This document shows positions 17,916 through 26,632 of a DNA stretch of 64,000 nt, in pieces. Origin of the DNA: CAWAMD01 sp963783045 (lineage in GTDB: Bacteria > Actinomycetota > Nitriliruptoria > Nitriliruptorales > Nitriliruptoraceae); the NCBI GenBank assembly GCA_963783045.1, contig CAWAMD010000005.1, positions 1 to 64,000 of the forward strand. Direction: 5' to 3'. How positions within the stretch are numbered: position 1 is the first letter of the stretch; every line of letters begins with the position of its first letter. Position numbers and translations under genes: made by a program. The notes below the pieces were generated by a model that was not told where the DNA came from, ran no database searches, and was given only the letters and a program-made list of their open reading frames with translations.

Positions 17916-19091
17916 GTGCCATCGAGTCGCAGCGCCCGCGTCGGGGCGGCGGGTCTGCTGGCACTGGTGGCGACCTACGGGATCGGGCGGCAGGCGTTCG
18001 GCCTGTTCGTGCCCGCGTTTCGCAGCGAGTTCGGGCTGGGCCTGGACGTTCTGGGCTTCTACGCGAGCGCCGCACAGGTCGGCTACCTCGTGGCCACGGT
18101 CGCGACCGGCGTGCTCACCGCCCGGTTCGGTCCACGCGTCCCGGTCGTCCTCGGCTGCCTGGTCCTGGCCGGCGGGGCGGCCATGGTGGCCGTGGCGTCC
18201 GGTCCCGGGCTCCTGGCGGCCGGAATCATCGCGGCCGGCACCAGTGCCGGCGGCGCCTGGGGGCCGTTCTCGGATGCGGTCGACGCACAGGTCCCGCCCC
18301 GAGGCGAGCGTCGAGCGCTGGCGCTGGTCAACGCCGGGTCGCCGGTCGGCCTGGTCGTGGCGAGCGTGCTGGTCCTGCTGGCCGGTGATCGCTGGCGGCT
18401 GGTCTGGTGGCTGTTCGCGGTGGTCGGCGTCGCGGCCGCCGCGGTGAACCTGCGGGTGCTGTCCGGTGCGACGTCCGCGCAGCCGTCCGGCCAGCCATGG
18501 CCGGGGCTGCGCCGGTTCTTCGACCGACGCTCGGCGCGGCTGTTCGCCGTCACCTTCGGAGCCGCGGTGACCTCCGGCGCGTACTTCTCGTACGCGCCGG
18601 ACACCGCACAGGCCGCCGGCCTTCCCACCTGGACCGGACCGGCCATGTGGGCCGCGCTCGGCGTCGCCGGCAGCGCGGTCGGCGTGTTCGGCGGCGCGCT
18701 CGCCAACCGCTTCGCGCTGCGGCGTCCGCTGGCCGTGACGATGCTGCTCCTGGCGGGGTCCACCGTGCTGCTCCTGGCGGTCGCAGGTTCGTTGGCGCTG
18801 GCGCTCGTGTCCGCAGCGGTGTTCGGGATCGGCTTCACGGCCGGTTTCGCCTTCATCGTCATGTGGAGCCAGGACGTCTTCCGTGATCATCCGACGAGCG
18901 GCTTCACGGTGACGATCGTGTGCCTGGCCCTCGGGTTCAGCCTTGGTCCGGCCCTCTTCGGCGTCCTCGCGACCCACGCCGGGCGGTTGGTGGCCGTCCT
19001 GAGCGTCGCCGTGCCGTCTCTGGTCGCTGCCGCCCTTCCGCCGCGCCACGAGCCGGGCGCCCCACGAACCCCGCGCGAGAGCCGCGGGTAG
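17916..19091 (+). CDS. MFS transporter (YbfB-like/OFA-like)
   Basis: A 391-residue transporter with twelve predicted membrane segments. The N-terminus reads VATYGIGRQAFGLFVPAFRSEFGL, and the loop after segment 2 is ATGVLTARFGPRVPVVLG, the MFS G-x-x-x-(D/A)-R-x-G-R-(K/R) signature in weakened form. The GTG at 17916 has GAGAGG seven bases upstream. The divergent MOSC gene shares the promoter region 17702-17915. The substrate is unknown. Confidence 0.8.
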   Translation: MPSSRSARVGAAGLLALVATYGIGRQAFGLFVPAFRSEFGLGLDVLGFYASAAQVGYLVATVATGVLTARFGPRVPVVLGCLVLAGGAAMVAVASGPGLLAAGIIAAGTSAGGAWGPFSDAVDAQVPPRGERRALALVNAGSPVGLVVASVLVLLAGDRWRLVWWLFAVVGVAAAAVNLRVLSGATSAQPSGQPWPGLRRFFDRRSARLFAVTFGAAVTSGAYFSYAPDTAQAAGLPTWTGPAMWAALGVAGSAVGVFGGALANRFALRRPLAVTMLLLAGSTVLLLAVAGSLALALVSAAVFGIGFTAGFAFIVMWSQDVFRDHPTSGFTVTIVCLALGFSLGPALFGVLATHAGRLVAVLSVAVPSLVAAALPPRHEPGAPRTPRESRG

Positions 19092-19282
19092 GGGAGCAGG
19101 TCGACCGTCCGGTGTCGGTCGCACCGGTGGCGGGCCGCCCGACACGCGGAGGCGCGCGCCTGCGCAACCGCGGACGGTGGTTCCGCAAGCGTTCATTCCT
19201 GGTTCCGCGGCGCTGAAGATCTGTGCCCGACCGTGGACCTCGGCGTCGCAACAACGTCGTAGACGACGACCGGAGACACAGC

Positions 19283-19741
19283 ATGAAGTCGAGGATCTAT
19301 CTCATCGGCGCGGTGGCGGCGGCAGCGTTCGCGCTCGCCCCGGCGGCCGCGTTCGCGCAGGGCGCCGGCGGCGTCAGCGACGGTGGCGCGTTCTACGTGG
19401 ACCACCGCGAGTACCGGACGGTCGGCACGCCGAGCGACCTGTCCGCCACCGGTGCACCGGACCACAGCTTCGACACCATCTACGCCATCGCGGAGCAGAA
19501 GAACGTGGCGGAGGCAAAGCCTGGCGACCGCGACTTCAACGGTGGCCGCTGGCGGGTCCACGCCATCGCGTTCAGTGACTACGACGGTGCCCTGGCAGAC
19601 CCGAGCGTGAACGTGGACATGGACGGCGTCCTCGATTCGGCCGAGGAGGTCGAGGCCGCGATCGCCGGCGGCTACGCGACGGACACCGGTGTGGTGGGCA
19701 GCTTCGAGTGCCCGGTGATCCCCCTGCCGCGGGGCAGATGA
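19283..19741 (+). CDS. Secreted hypothetical protein
   Basis: The 152-residue precursor starts MKSRIYLIGAVAAAAFALAP and has a signal peptide ending near AFAQG (about residue 29). The mature part is acidic and aromatic, with DGGAFYVDHREYRTVG and RDFNGGRWRVHAIAFSDYDG, and a single Cys near the C-terminus (SFECPVIPLP). I recognise no family. A GGAG at about 19272 supports the ATG. A strong hairpin follows the stop by about 20 bases. Confidence 0.6.
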   Translation: MKSRIYLIGAVAAAAFALAPAAAFAQGAGGVSDGGAFYVDHREYRTVGTPSDLSATGAPDHSFDTIYAIAEQKNVAEAKPGDRDFNGGRWRVHAIAFSDYDGALADPSVNVDMDGVLDSAEEVEAAIAGGYATDTGVVGSFECPVIPLPRGR

Positions 19742-19761
19742 CCAGACCGCATCGACGTGAC

Positions 19762-19785
19762 GGGTCCGGGCAACCGCCCGGGCCC
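19762..19785 (+). terminator. Hairpin after the secreted protein gene
   Basis: GGGTCCGGGC and GCCCGGGCCC form a 10-bp stem (one G-T pair) around the loop AACC. There is no T-run behind it, so it is a likely but not textbook intrinsic terminator. Confidence 0.55.
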
Positions 19786-19866
19786 ATCCGTATCACTCAA
19801 GAGGGTGTCAACCTCTGGCCTGGGAGGGACAGGCTGCGTACCATTGAGGGATGAAAGGGGGGCGAG

Positions 19867-20589
19867 ATGGTGACCGATGTCGAGCACCGCTGGACCGGGC
19901 CGGGGGACGACGAGGGGGCCGCCTGGTCGGTTTTGCAGGAGTTCGCGGCGGTCGTCAGCCACGAGCTGCGCACGCCGCTGGCGGTGATCAAGGGCGCCGC
20001 CGAGACCGCACGAAGCCGACAGGGGTCGCTCTCGGTCGAGGAGCACGAGCGCCTACTGGACATGATCGTGCGCAACGGCGACCTCGCCCTGTTGCTGCTC
20101 GAACGGATCGGCCTGGCCCGCGATGTCGACAGAGGCACCGTGAACCTGGCGAAGGAGGAGGTGGATCTCGCCGCCCTCGTTCGTGAGTCCGTCTCCGACC
20201 TCGAGACCGTCCTGCTGTCGGACCATCCCACGGAGGTGGCGGCGCCCGACCGTGTGGTGGTGCGAGCCGACCCGACGGCGGCGCGCGAGATCGTCTTCAA
20301 CCTGCTGTCCAACGCGGCGAAGTACAGCGCCGAGGATGCCCCCATCCAGGTCACCGTGATGACGGTCGGCGCGGTCGCGCAGATCGTCGTGCGCAACCAC
20401 GGCGGCGGGGTGACACCGGGCGACACCGACCGGATCTTCGAGAAGTTCGAGCGGCTCGACGTCGGTTCGCCCGGCACGGGCCTCGGACTGTTCATCTCGC
20501 GGGGCCTGGCACGGGCTCACGGTGGCGACCTGCAGGTCCAGCCCGCCGAGACCACGGGCAGCGAGTTCATCCTCACCCTTCCCCGGTGA
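19867..20589 (+). CDS. Orphan sensor histidine kinase without sensor domain
   Basis: This 240-residue kinase is almost only a catalytic core. The H-box is AVVSHELRTPLAVIKGAAET near residue 30, the N-box VFNLLSNAAKYS near 147, the F-box RIFEKFERLD and the G2 box GTGLGLFISRGLARAHGG. There is no membrane segment and only about 20 residues before the HisKA helix, so it must sense inside the cell or through a partner. No response regulator lies within the window next to it. ATG 19867 follows GGGGGGCGAG. Confidence 0.9.
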   Translation: MVTDVEHRWTGPGDDEGAAWSVLQEFAAVVSHELRTPLAVIKGAAETARSRQGSLSVEEHERLLDMIVRNGDLALLLLERIGLARDVDRGTVNLAKEEVDLAALVRESVSDLETVLLSDHPTEVAAPDRVVVRADPTAAREIVFNLLSNAAKYSAEDAPIQVTVMTVGAVAQIVVRNHGGGVTPGDTDRIFEKFERLDVGSPGTGLGLFISRGLARAHGGDLQVQPAETTGSEFILTLPR

Positions 20590-20605
20590 CCGTTCCCGCT
20601 TCCCG

Positions 20606-22306
20606 TCAGCTGGTCGGCGTGAGCGTCGCCGACGAGCGCCGACCACCGCTGCCACGGTGCCGCCCGGCGGCGTGGATCGCGGCCACGTACCCGAACACGA
20701 CCGCCGACCCGATCGTCGCGCCCGGACCCGGGTAGGTCCGTCCCATGGCGTTGGCCGCGACGTTCCCGGTCGCGTACAGCCCGGCGATCGGCGTGCCGTC
20801 GTCCCGGAGCACGCGCGCGTGCTCGTCGGCGCGGAGCCCCCCGCAGGTGCCGAGGTCGCCGGGAACCACCGTGGCGGCGTAGAAGGGACCGTGCTCGACC
20901 GTGGCCAGACACGGGTTCGGGGTCACGTTCGGGTCGCCGTAGTACCGGTCGTAGGCGCTGTTCCCGCGCCCGAAGTCGTCGTCGTGGCCGTGGCGGGCGA
21001 GGAGGTTGAACCGCTGCACGGTCGCCGCCAGCGCGTCGGGCGGCACGCCGATGGCCCGGGCGAGGGCCTCCACGGTGTCGGCACGGTGGACGACACCCGC
21101 CCCGTACCACTCCTCGGGCAGCGGCTGGCGGGGCAGGATGCCGCCGGCGAAGGCGTAGCGGTTGCGGAAGCGCTGGTCGAAGACGAGCCATGCCGGCACG
21201 TGCGGGTCCTCGGGGGAGTGGAGCGCCAGCATGGTCTGGCCCGCCTCCATGTACGACATGGCCTCGTTGAAGAACCGGCGGCCCGAACCGTTGACCATGA
21301 GCGAGCCGGGCAGGGCGCGCTCGGCCAGCAGCGGTGCGGGTGGCGCGTCGGGCACCGGGATGGACGGGAACCACCACGCCTGGTCCATGAGGTCGAGTGC
21401 GGCGCCGGCGTGTTGCCCGATGCGGATCACCTCGCCGGTGTTGTCGTGGTGGGCCGAGCTCCATGACGTGTCGAGCAACGGCGACTGGTACTCGTGGCGC
21501 ATCGCCGCGTCGTGCTCGAACCCGCCGGCCGCGAGCACGACGGCGTCGGCGCGGATCTCGCGCTCCCCGTCTCCGTCGCGGACGAGGACGCCGACCACCC
21601 GACCATCCTCGAGGACGAGGTCGACGAGGGCCGTCGAGACATGGACGGCGACGCCTGCGGTGCGCAGCGCGATCCGCAGCCCGGCGATCAGGGCCTGGCC
21701 CCCGGCGACCAGCTCGCGGCCCATGGCCAGTCCCGCCAGCCCGCGGGCGAGTGCCGTCGCGCCGGTCCACGTGCCCTGGACGCTGCGGGCCGCCAGGTTC
21801 ATCCACCGGTAGTCGGTGGAGGTGACCGGCATCGGAACGGGCGCCGTCATGGATGGCGGGTGGAGGCGGTCGCGCTCCGGACCGAGCCTGCGGACGTCGA
21901 ACGGTGCAGGCTCGATGGCGCGGCCCATCGCCGACCCGCCCGGCCGCTCGGGGTAGTAGTCGGCGTACTCGACCATGTGGAGGAAGCGCAGTGGCGTCGC
22001 CCGTCGGAGCAGGGCGACGGCGGCCGGACCATGGTCGACGAACGCCTCCTGGCGGGCCTGCGGCACGTCGTCCCCGACGGTGTGGGCGAGGTAGGTCAGG
22101 ATGCGCTCGCGCGTGTCGGGCACCCCGTGCTCCACCAGCACCTCGTTCCCCGGGATCCACATGCCGCCGCCGGACAGCGCCGTGGAGCCGCCGAAGGAGG
22201 GCGACTTCTCGAACACGACGGTTCGCAGACCGGCGTCGGCCGCGGCCAGTGCGGCGGACATCCCTCCGGCGCCCGAACCGATCACCACGAGGTCGTACTG
22301 CTCCAC
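20606..22306 (-). CDS. FAD-dependent dehydrogenase, 3-ketosteroid Delta1-dehydrogenase-like
   Basis: The 566-residue flavoprotein begins with the dinucleotide fold YDLVVIGSGAGGMSAALAAADAG, then VFEKSPSFGGSTALSGGGMWIPGN, a typical KstD/fumarate-reductase block. Near the C-terminus GRTYPGPGATIGSAVVFGYVAAIHA corresponds to the FAD-binding end of KstD-type enzymes. These oxidise C-C bonds next to a ketone. The GTG at 22306 has GGTGGG close upstream. It is divergent from the TRAP operon and shares its control region, including a candidate IclR operator, so it may belong to the same pathway. Exact substrate is not predictable. Confidence 0.8.
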   Translation of the reverse strand: MEQYDLVVIGSGAGGMSAALAAADAGLRTVVFEKSPSFGGSTALSGGGMWIPGNEVLVEHGVPDTRERILTYLAHTVGDDVPQARQEAFVDHGPAAVALLRRATPLRFLHMVEYADYYPERPGGSAMGRAIEPAPFDVRRLGPERDRLHPPSMTAPVPMPVTSTDYRWMNLAARSVQGTWTGATALARGLAGLAMGRELVAGGQALIAGLRIALRTAGVAVHVSTALVDLVLEDGRVVGVLVRDGDGEREIRADAVVLAAGGFEHDAAMRHEYQSPLLDTSWSSAHHDNTGEVIRIGQHAGAALDLMDQAWWFPSIPVPDAPPAPLLAERALPGSLMVNGSGRRFFNEAMSYMEAGQTMLALHSPEDPHVPAWLVFDQRFRNRYAFAGGILPRQPLPEEWYGAGVVHRADTVEALARAIGVPPDALAATVQRFNLLARHGHDDDFGRGNSAYDRYYGDPNVTPNPCLATVEHGPFYAATVVPGDLGTCGGLRADEHARVLRDDGTPIAGLYATGNVAANAMGRTYPGPGATIGSAVVFGYVAAIHAAGRHRGSGGRRSSATLTPTS

Positions 22307-22482
22307 GGGCCCACCGATCGTCGGCCGGCCACAGCCGGCAGTCTCCCGCCGGTGCGTGCGTGACCGCACCGGCTCCGCTGACACTCCATCCAAGGCGGCG
22401 AACGCCCCTGGCGCAGGGGTCCAAGGTCACTCGCTCGGGGACCGACCGACCGTGAGGTTCTCCATGACGGGGCGGGAGATTG

Positions 22483-22512
22483 TTGACGAACGGAATGTAC
22501 GTCCCGTAGAGT
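22483..22512 (+). promoter_or_regulatory. Predicted sigma-70-type promoter of the TRAP operon
   Basis: TTGACG at 22483-22488 and TAGAGT at 22507-22512 are separated by 18 bases, close to the housekeeping consensus. The -10 box lies inside the predicted operator, which fits repression by a bound regulator. The promoter is about 95 bases upstream of the dctP start. Confidence 0.55.
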
Positions 22513-22517
22513 GAAAC
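22492..22517 (-). promoter_or_regulatory. Candidate IclR operator, site 1 (unit 1)
   Basis: Read on the minus strand, the 26 bases have the half-site order GTTTC-N7-GGGAC-N4-ATTCC. The same 5-7-5-4-5 layout occurs before unit 2 (28683) and unit 3 (34012). It overlaps the -10 box of the TRAP operon promoter and lies in the region shared with the divergent flavoprotein gene. Confidence 0.5.
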
Positions 22518-22607
22518 GGCTGCCGGAGCTCGGCGTGCGGGGGGGAGGCGTGGCGGGGAAGCCGCGGGTTGCCGAGACAGCCGGTCCTATCGATAGGGAG
22601 AGATTCG

Positions 22608-23753
22608 ATGCAGCGGTATCGCACAGCGTGGCTCGCCATTGCGGCCCTGATGATCGCGGTGCTCGCCGCCGCGTGCGGGGGAGGCGGTTCGAACACCGAC
22701 GCATCCGCTGGCGGTGGCGGAAGCGAAGCGAGTTCCTCTACGCCAGCGGAGGGCGGTTCCTCGGCAGCCGGGGCCAACGAAGCGACCCAGGGAGAGTCGG
22801 TGAAGTTCCGGGTCACCGACCTCTACTCGCTCGAGCACTCGATCGGAAAGAACGGCATCCAGCCGTTCATGAAGGACATCGAGGACCAGACCAACGGGCG
22901 CATCTCGTTCGACTACTTTCCCTCGAACCAGCTCGTCGACGCCCATGACGCCCCCGACGCCCTGCGATCGGGGACGGCGGACATCGCGAACGTCCTGTAC
23001 CTCGGCAGCGAGAACCCGCTGATGTACGTGGCGCAGCTGCCCGGCATGTTCTCGGACGACCAGGTCGTCCCGGCATCCGAGGCTCTCTGGGAGTTCATGC
23101 AGAAGAACGAGCTCGTGCAGGCGAAGTTCAAGGATCTCGACCTTCGTCCGCTCTTCTGCTTCACGGTCACCAACTATCAGATGGAGTGGCCCCAGAAGGG
23201 CATCGACTCGATCGACAAGTTCAGCGGCAAGCAGGTCCGCGCTGCCGGGGCCGTGCTGCCGTTCTCCGTCCAGGCACTCGGGGCGTCCCCGGTCAACGTC
23301 GACATCAACGAGGCGTTCGACGCCTTCAACCGCGGGGTGATCGACGGCATCGCGCTCTCCGTCCCGAGCACGAAGGCCTATGCCTTCTACGACATCATCA
23401 AGTCGGCCGTCATCAATGCGAACATGGGCGGCTTCCCGGTCTGCTACGCGATGAGCCAGAGCAAGTGGGATTCGCTGTCCGATGCGGACCAGCAGCTCCT
23501 CCAGCAGGAGGCCGACAAGACCGTCACCAACGTCGCCACGGCGCTCGGCAAGGAGGTGTCGGAGGATCTCCAGGCCTGGAAGGACAAGGGGATCGAGACC
23601 TACGAGATCGACGAGCAGCAGCGCGACAAGGCGCTGTCGGGCGTCGAGGGGCAGTGGCTCGACAAGCTCGTCTCGGGTGGTATCGATCGTGACAAGGCGC
23701 AGGCGGCCGTCGACCAGTGGAAGTCGCTCCTGCAGCAGCACATCGGCGGCTGA
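22608..23753 (+). CDS. dctP: TRAP transporter solute-binding lipoprotein (DctP family)
   Basis: This 381-residue lipoprotein starts with a lipobox signal (MIAVLAAACGGGG), then a Gly/Ser/Ala-rich linker and a DctP domain. The domain includes FSGKQVRAAGAVLPFSVQALGA, with the Arg that normally binds the carboxylate of the solute, and the conserved ALSVPSTKAYAFYDIIKSAV. Such proteins deliver organic acids to the DctQ-DctM permease. The ATG at 22608 has AGGGAGAG upstream. It is the first gene of the cluster, 45 bases before dctQ. Confidence 0.9.
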   Translation: MQRYRTAWLAIAALMIAVLAAACGGGGSNTDASAGGGGSEASSSTPAEGGSSAAGANEATQGESVKFRVTDLYSLEHSIGKNGIQPFMKDIEDQTNGRISFDYFPSNQLVDAHDAPDALRSGTADIANVLYLGSENPLMYVAQLPGMFSDDQVVPASEALWEFMQKNELVQAKFKDLDLRPLFCFTVTNYQMEWPQKGIDSIDKFSGKQVRAAGAVLPFSVQALGASPVNVDINEAFDAFNRGVIDGIALSVPSTKAYAFYDIIKSAVINANMGGFPVCYAMSQSKWDSLSDADQQLLQQEADKTVTNVATALGKEVSEDLQAWKDKGIETYEIDEQQRDKALSGVEGQWLDKLVSGGIDRDKAQAAVDQWKSLLQQHIGG

Positions 23754-23797
23754 CCGACGCTCGTGACGGTCCACGAGCGGGGGAGAGGTTGCGAACG

Positions 23798-24364
23798 ATG
23801 AGGAAGCCGGCGCCCTGGGCACGGATCGGAGACCTGATCCACAGCATCGCCCTGGGCGCCGGTGCCCTCGTCCTCCTCGTGATGGCCGGCATCATGATCG
23901 CCGGCGTCGTCATGAGATACCTCTTCAACAACCCGATCGCCGGTGTGACCGAGCTGGTCGGGAGCGGCCTCATGGTCGCGCTCATCTACCTCTCGCTGTC
24001 GTCGGCCGAGCACATCCGGGTGACCATCGTCGTGAACCGCCTGCCAGCCGCGGTGCGGCGATGGGTGGAACGCGGGGTGATCGCGGTGTCGGTCGTCGTG
24101 CTGTCGATCGGGGTCTACACCGGATGGGTCAAGGCCATCAGCTCCTACCGGGCGGGTGAGGCCACCGAAGGGCTCGTCAGCGTCGCGATCTACCCGTACC
24201 GCTTCCTGATCGTGCTCGGTCTGCTGCTGACGGCGCTTCGGGCGCTCCAGCTCGGGCGGCGGTGGCTCCGAGGCTCCCAGGATGAGCCTGCGGCGGCCGT
24301 CGCGCCGCGCGCCGGCGACGTTGCATCCGGCGACGAGCAGGTTCACGTCGAGGACGGAGGCTGA
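23798..24364 (+). CDS. dctQ: TRAP transporter small permease (DctQ family)
   Basis: A 188-residue protein with four membrane segments, from IALGAGALVLLVMAGIMIAG to FLIVLGLLLTALRALQL. The DctQ pattern VVMRYLFNNPIAGVTELVG follows the first helix. The C-terminal tail is soluble and acidic. GGGAGAGG precedes the ATG at 23798. It acts with DctM to form the sodium-driven permease. Confidence 0.85.
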   Translation: MRKPAPWARIGDLIHSIALGAGALVLLVMAGIMIAGVVMRYLFNNPIAGVTELVGSGLMVALIYLSLSSAEHIRVTIVVNRLPAAVRRWVERGVIAVSVVVLSIGVYTGWVKAISSYRAGEATEGLVSVAIYPYRFLIVLGLLLTALRALQLGRRWLRGSQDEPAAAVAPRAGDVASGDEQVHVEDGG

Positions 24365-24365
24365 A

Positions 24366-25661
24366 GTGCCGTTTGGCGCGTGGATCGGATCCGGTGGCCT
24401 GGTCGTGTTGCTGCTCCTCGGAGCGCCGGTGGGGCTCGCCCTGCTCACCGCGGGGCTGCTCGGGATCACCCTGACCTTCGGGTCAGAGATCGCGATGAAC
24501 TACTTCTCGACGCTGCTCTACCGCGAGGCAGCCAGCTTCGTCCTGGTCGCGATCCCCATGTTCGTGCTCATGGGGAGCCTCGGGACCAGCGGCTCCCTCT
24601 GGGAGCGCCTCTTCGACTTCGTCTACAAGGTTCTCGGCCGGTTCCGTGGCGGCCTGCCCATGGCCATCGTGGCGGCCGGTTCCATCTTCGGCGCGGTCTC
24701 CGGGTCGTCGACCGCAGACGCCGCTGCGCTCGGGAAGGTGGTGATCGAGGAGGCCGAGCGGTACGGCTACGAGAAGCGGTTCACCCTCGCCTGCATCGCC
24801 TCGTCGTCCACGGCCGCCGTCATGGTGCCGCCGAGCATCACCCTCATCGTCTATGCCCTGCTGACACAGACCTCGGTGGCCCGGCTCTTCGTCGCCGGGA
24901 TCGTGCCGGGCGTGCTCTCCGCCCTGGTCTTCATGGGTGTCATCTGGGTGCTGTCCCGGCGCAGGCCGGAGACGTTCCCCGCCGGGGTGCGGGCGCCGTT
25001 CGTCGAGCAGGCCCGTGGGTCGTTGCGTGCGCTGCCCATCATCGTGGTCATCGTCGCGGTCGTGGGCGGCATCTACCTCGGCGTCTACACCCCGACAGAG
25101 GCCGGCGCCGTCGGCGTGGTCGGCATCGGCCTGCTGGGGGCGGCGATCGGCTCACTCGGGCTGCGGTCGGTGTTCAGCGCCGCGAAGGACGCGGCGGAGA
25201 CGACCGCCATGATCTTCCTGATCATCGTCGGTGCCTTCGTCTTCGGTCGGTTCACGGCGATCAACCAGATGCCGCAGTCGCTGGTCGCGGCGGTCGCCGG
25301 GCTGCCCTTCGGCCGGTACGGCATCCTGATCCTGCTGATCATCGTGTACCTGCTGCTGGGGACCTTCATGGACCAGCTTGCGATCCAGGTCCTGACGCTC
25401 CCGATCGTGTTCCCCCTCATCACGGCGCTCGGGTTCGACCCGTACTGGTTCGCGATCGTGTACGTGAAGACGGTGGAGATCGGGTTGATCACCCCGCCGC
25501 TGGGTCTCAACGTCTATGTGGTGGCGGGCGTGGCGCGTGTCCCGGTCGAGGAGGCGTTCGCGGGCATCCGTCCGTTCTTCTTCGCCGACCTGGTGACGCT
25601 GACCCTGCTCGTCGTGTTCCCCCAGATCACCCTCTGGCTGCCGAACCTCTTCGCACGATGA
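24366..25661 (+). CDS. dctM: TRAP transporter large permease (DctM family)
   Basis: The 431-residue permease has about twelve membrane segments. Family landmarks are IPMFVLMGSLGTSGSLWERLF, AAGSIFGAVSGSSTADAAAL, which is the first substrate/sodium loop, and YTPTEAGAVGVVG. The second loop TPPLGLNVYVVAGVARVP lies near the C-terminus. GTG 24366 starts one base after the dctQ stop. The stop overlaps the next gene as ATGA. Confidence 0.9.
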   Translation: MPFGAWIGSGGLVVLLLLGAPVGLALLTAGLLGITLTFGSEIAMNYFSTLLYREAASFVLVAIPMFVLMGSLGTSGSLWERLFDFVYKVLGRFRGGLPMAIVAAGSIFGAVSGSSTADAAALGKVVIEEAERYGYEKRFTLACIASSSTAAVMVPPSITLIVYALLTQTSVARLFVAGIVPGVLSALVFMGVIWVLSRRRPETFPAGVRAPFVEQARGSLRALPIIVVIVAVVGGIYLGVYTPTEAGAVGVVGIGLLGAAIGSLGLRSVFSAAKDAAETTAMIFLIIVGAFVFGRFTAINQMPQSLVAAVAGLPFGRYGILILLIIVYLLLGTFMDQLAIQVLTLPIVFPLITALGFDPYWFAIVYVKTVEIGLITPPLGLNVYVVAGVARVPVEEAFAGIRPFFFADLVTLTLLVVFPQITLWLPNLFAR

Positions 25662-26632
25662 CCAGGGGAGGTCTCGATCTCGGGCTGCTGCTGAGCGGCG
25701 ACATGACGGGCGAGCCCGCCGCGGTCTTCGCCGCGTACCAGTCGCTCGCGTCCGCTGCCCGTGACGCGGGGTTCCGAGCGATCGTCGCCGGACAGCATTT
25801 CCTGACCGCTCCGGCGCGCTACCTGCAGCCCATCCCGCTGCTCGCCCGGCTGGCGCCCGAGACGGGGGACATGTTCCTGGTGACGGGGGTGCTGCTCGCC
25901 TCCCTCATCCCCCCGGTCATCCTCGCCGAGGACCTGGCGACGCTCGACGTGGTCTCCGGTGGCCGGCTCGTCGTCGGTGTGGGGCAGGGCTACCGCGACG
26001 TTGAGTTCGCGGCCTTCGGTGTGCCACGTGCCGAACGGCGCGACCGGCAGCTCGACGCCCTCGCCGTGCTCGAGCAGCTCTGGTCCGGTTCCGAGACGCA
26101 CATCGAGCGTGGCGGGCTCCGGATCCATGCCGCGGGGCCAGCCATGGTCCCGCAGCAGCGACCGCGCCCGCCGATCTGGTACGCCGCCAGCTCGCCGGCG
26201 ACGGTCGAGCGCGCCCGGGTCTCCGACTACACGCCGTATCTCGGCCCCCAGGTGTCCTCGCGGGAGGTCGGTCCCCTGCTGCAGGCCGGCGGCGATCCCG
26301 GCGCCGGCGCGGCGCTGCGACGAGACATCCTGCTGACCGACGTGCTCGACACGGCGACCGTTCGCGCCTGCCTCGCCGCCCGCGAGGAGCGCTACCGGTC
26401 GTGGGGCTACCTCGACCCGACGGGGTCGCGCGACCGCGCCGACGGCTCGGACACGCCGTACCTGATCGGCACCGTCGAGGAATGTCGTCAACAGCTGGTC
26501 GACCTCGGCGCCGACGGCGTCACGACCGTGGTCCTGCGGGCGACGTGGCCGGGGCTGGCGCTGTCCGAGAGCCTGCGGATGGTCGACGCCCTCTCCGGCG
26601 TCGCCCGTGCCCTGAGAGGTGATCTGTCATGA
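25658..26632 (+). CDS. Luciferase-like (LLM class) flavin-dependent oxidoreductase
   Basis: The 324-residue TIM-barrel protein has AGFRAIVAGQHFL near residue 38, VILAEDLATLDVVSGGRLVVGVGQGYRDVEFAAFG near 88-120, and RPPIWYAASSP near 170, all standard for the bacterial-luciferase superfamily. Such enzymes use FMNH2 or F420H2 for monooxygenation or hydride transfer. Its ATG overlaps the dctM stop and its own stop overlaps the mutase start, so it belongs to the catabolic operon. It may introduce oxygen into, or dehydrogenate, the transported substrate; this is inference. Confidence 0.8.
   Translation: MTRGGLDLGLLLSGDMTGEPAAVFAAYQSLASAARDAGFRAIVAGQHFLTAPARYLQPIPLLARLAPETGDMFLVTGVLLASLIPPVILAEDLATLDVVSGGRLVVGVGQGYRDVEFAAFGVPRAERRDRQLDALAVLEQLWSGSETHIERGGLRIHAAGPAMVPQQRPRPPIWYAASSPATVERARVSDYTPYLGPQVSSREVGPLLQAGGDPGAGAALRRDILLTDVLDTATVRACLAAREERYRSWGYLDPTGSRDRADGSDTPYLIGTVEECRQQLVDLGADGVTTVVLRATWPGLALSESLRMVDALSGVARALRGDLS

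Noticed and set aside
22587..23822. Minus-strand frame opposite dctP
   Set aside because: No start site or domain; the plus-strand gene has a lipobox and a DctP domain.
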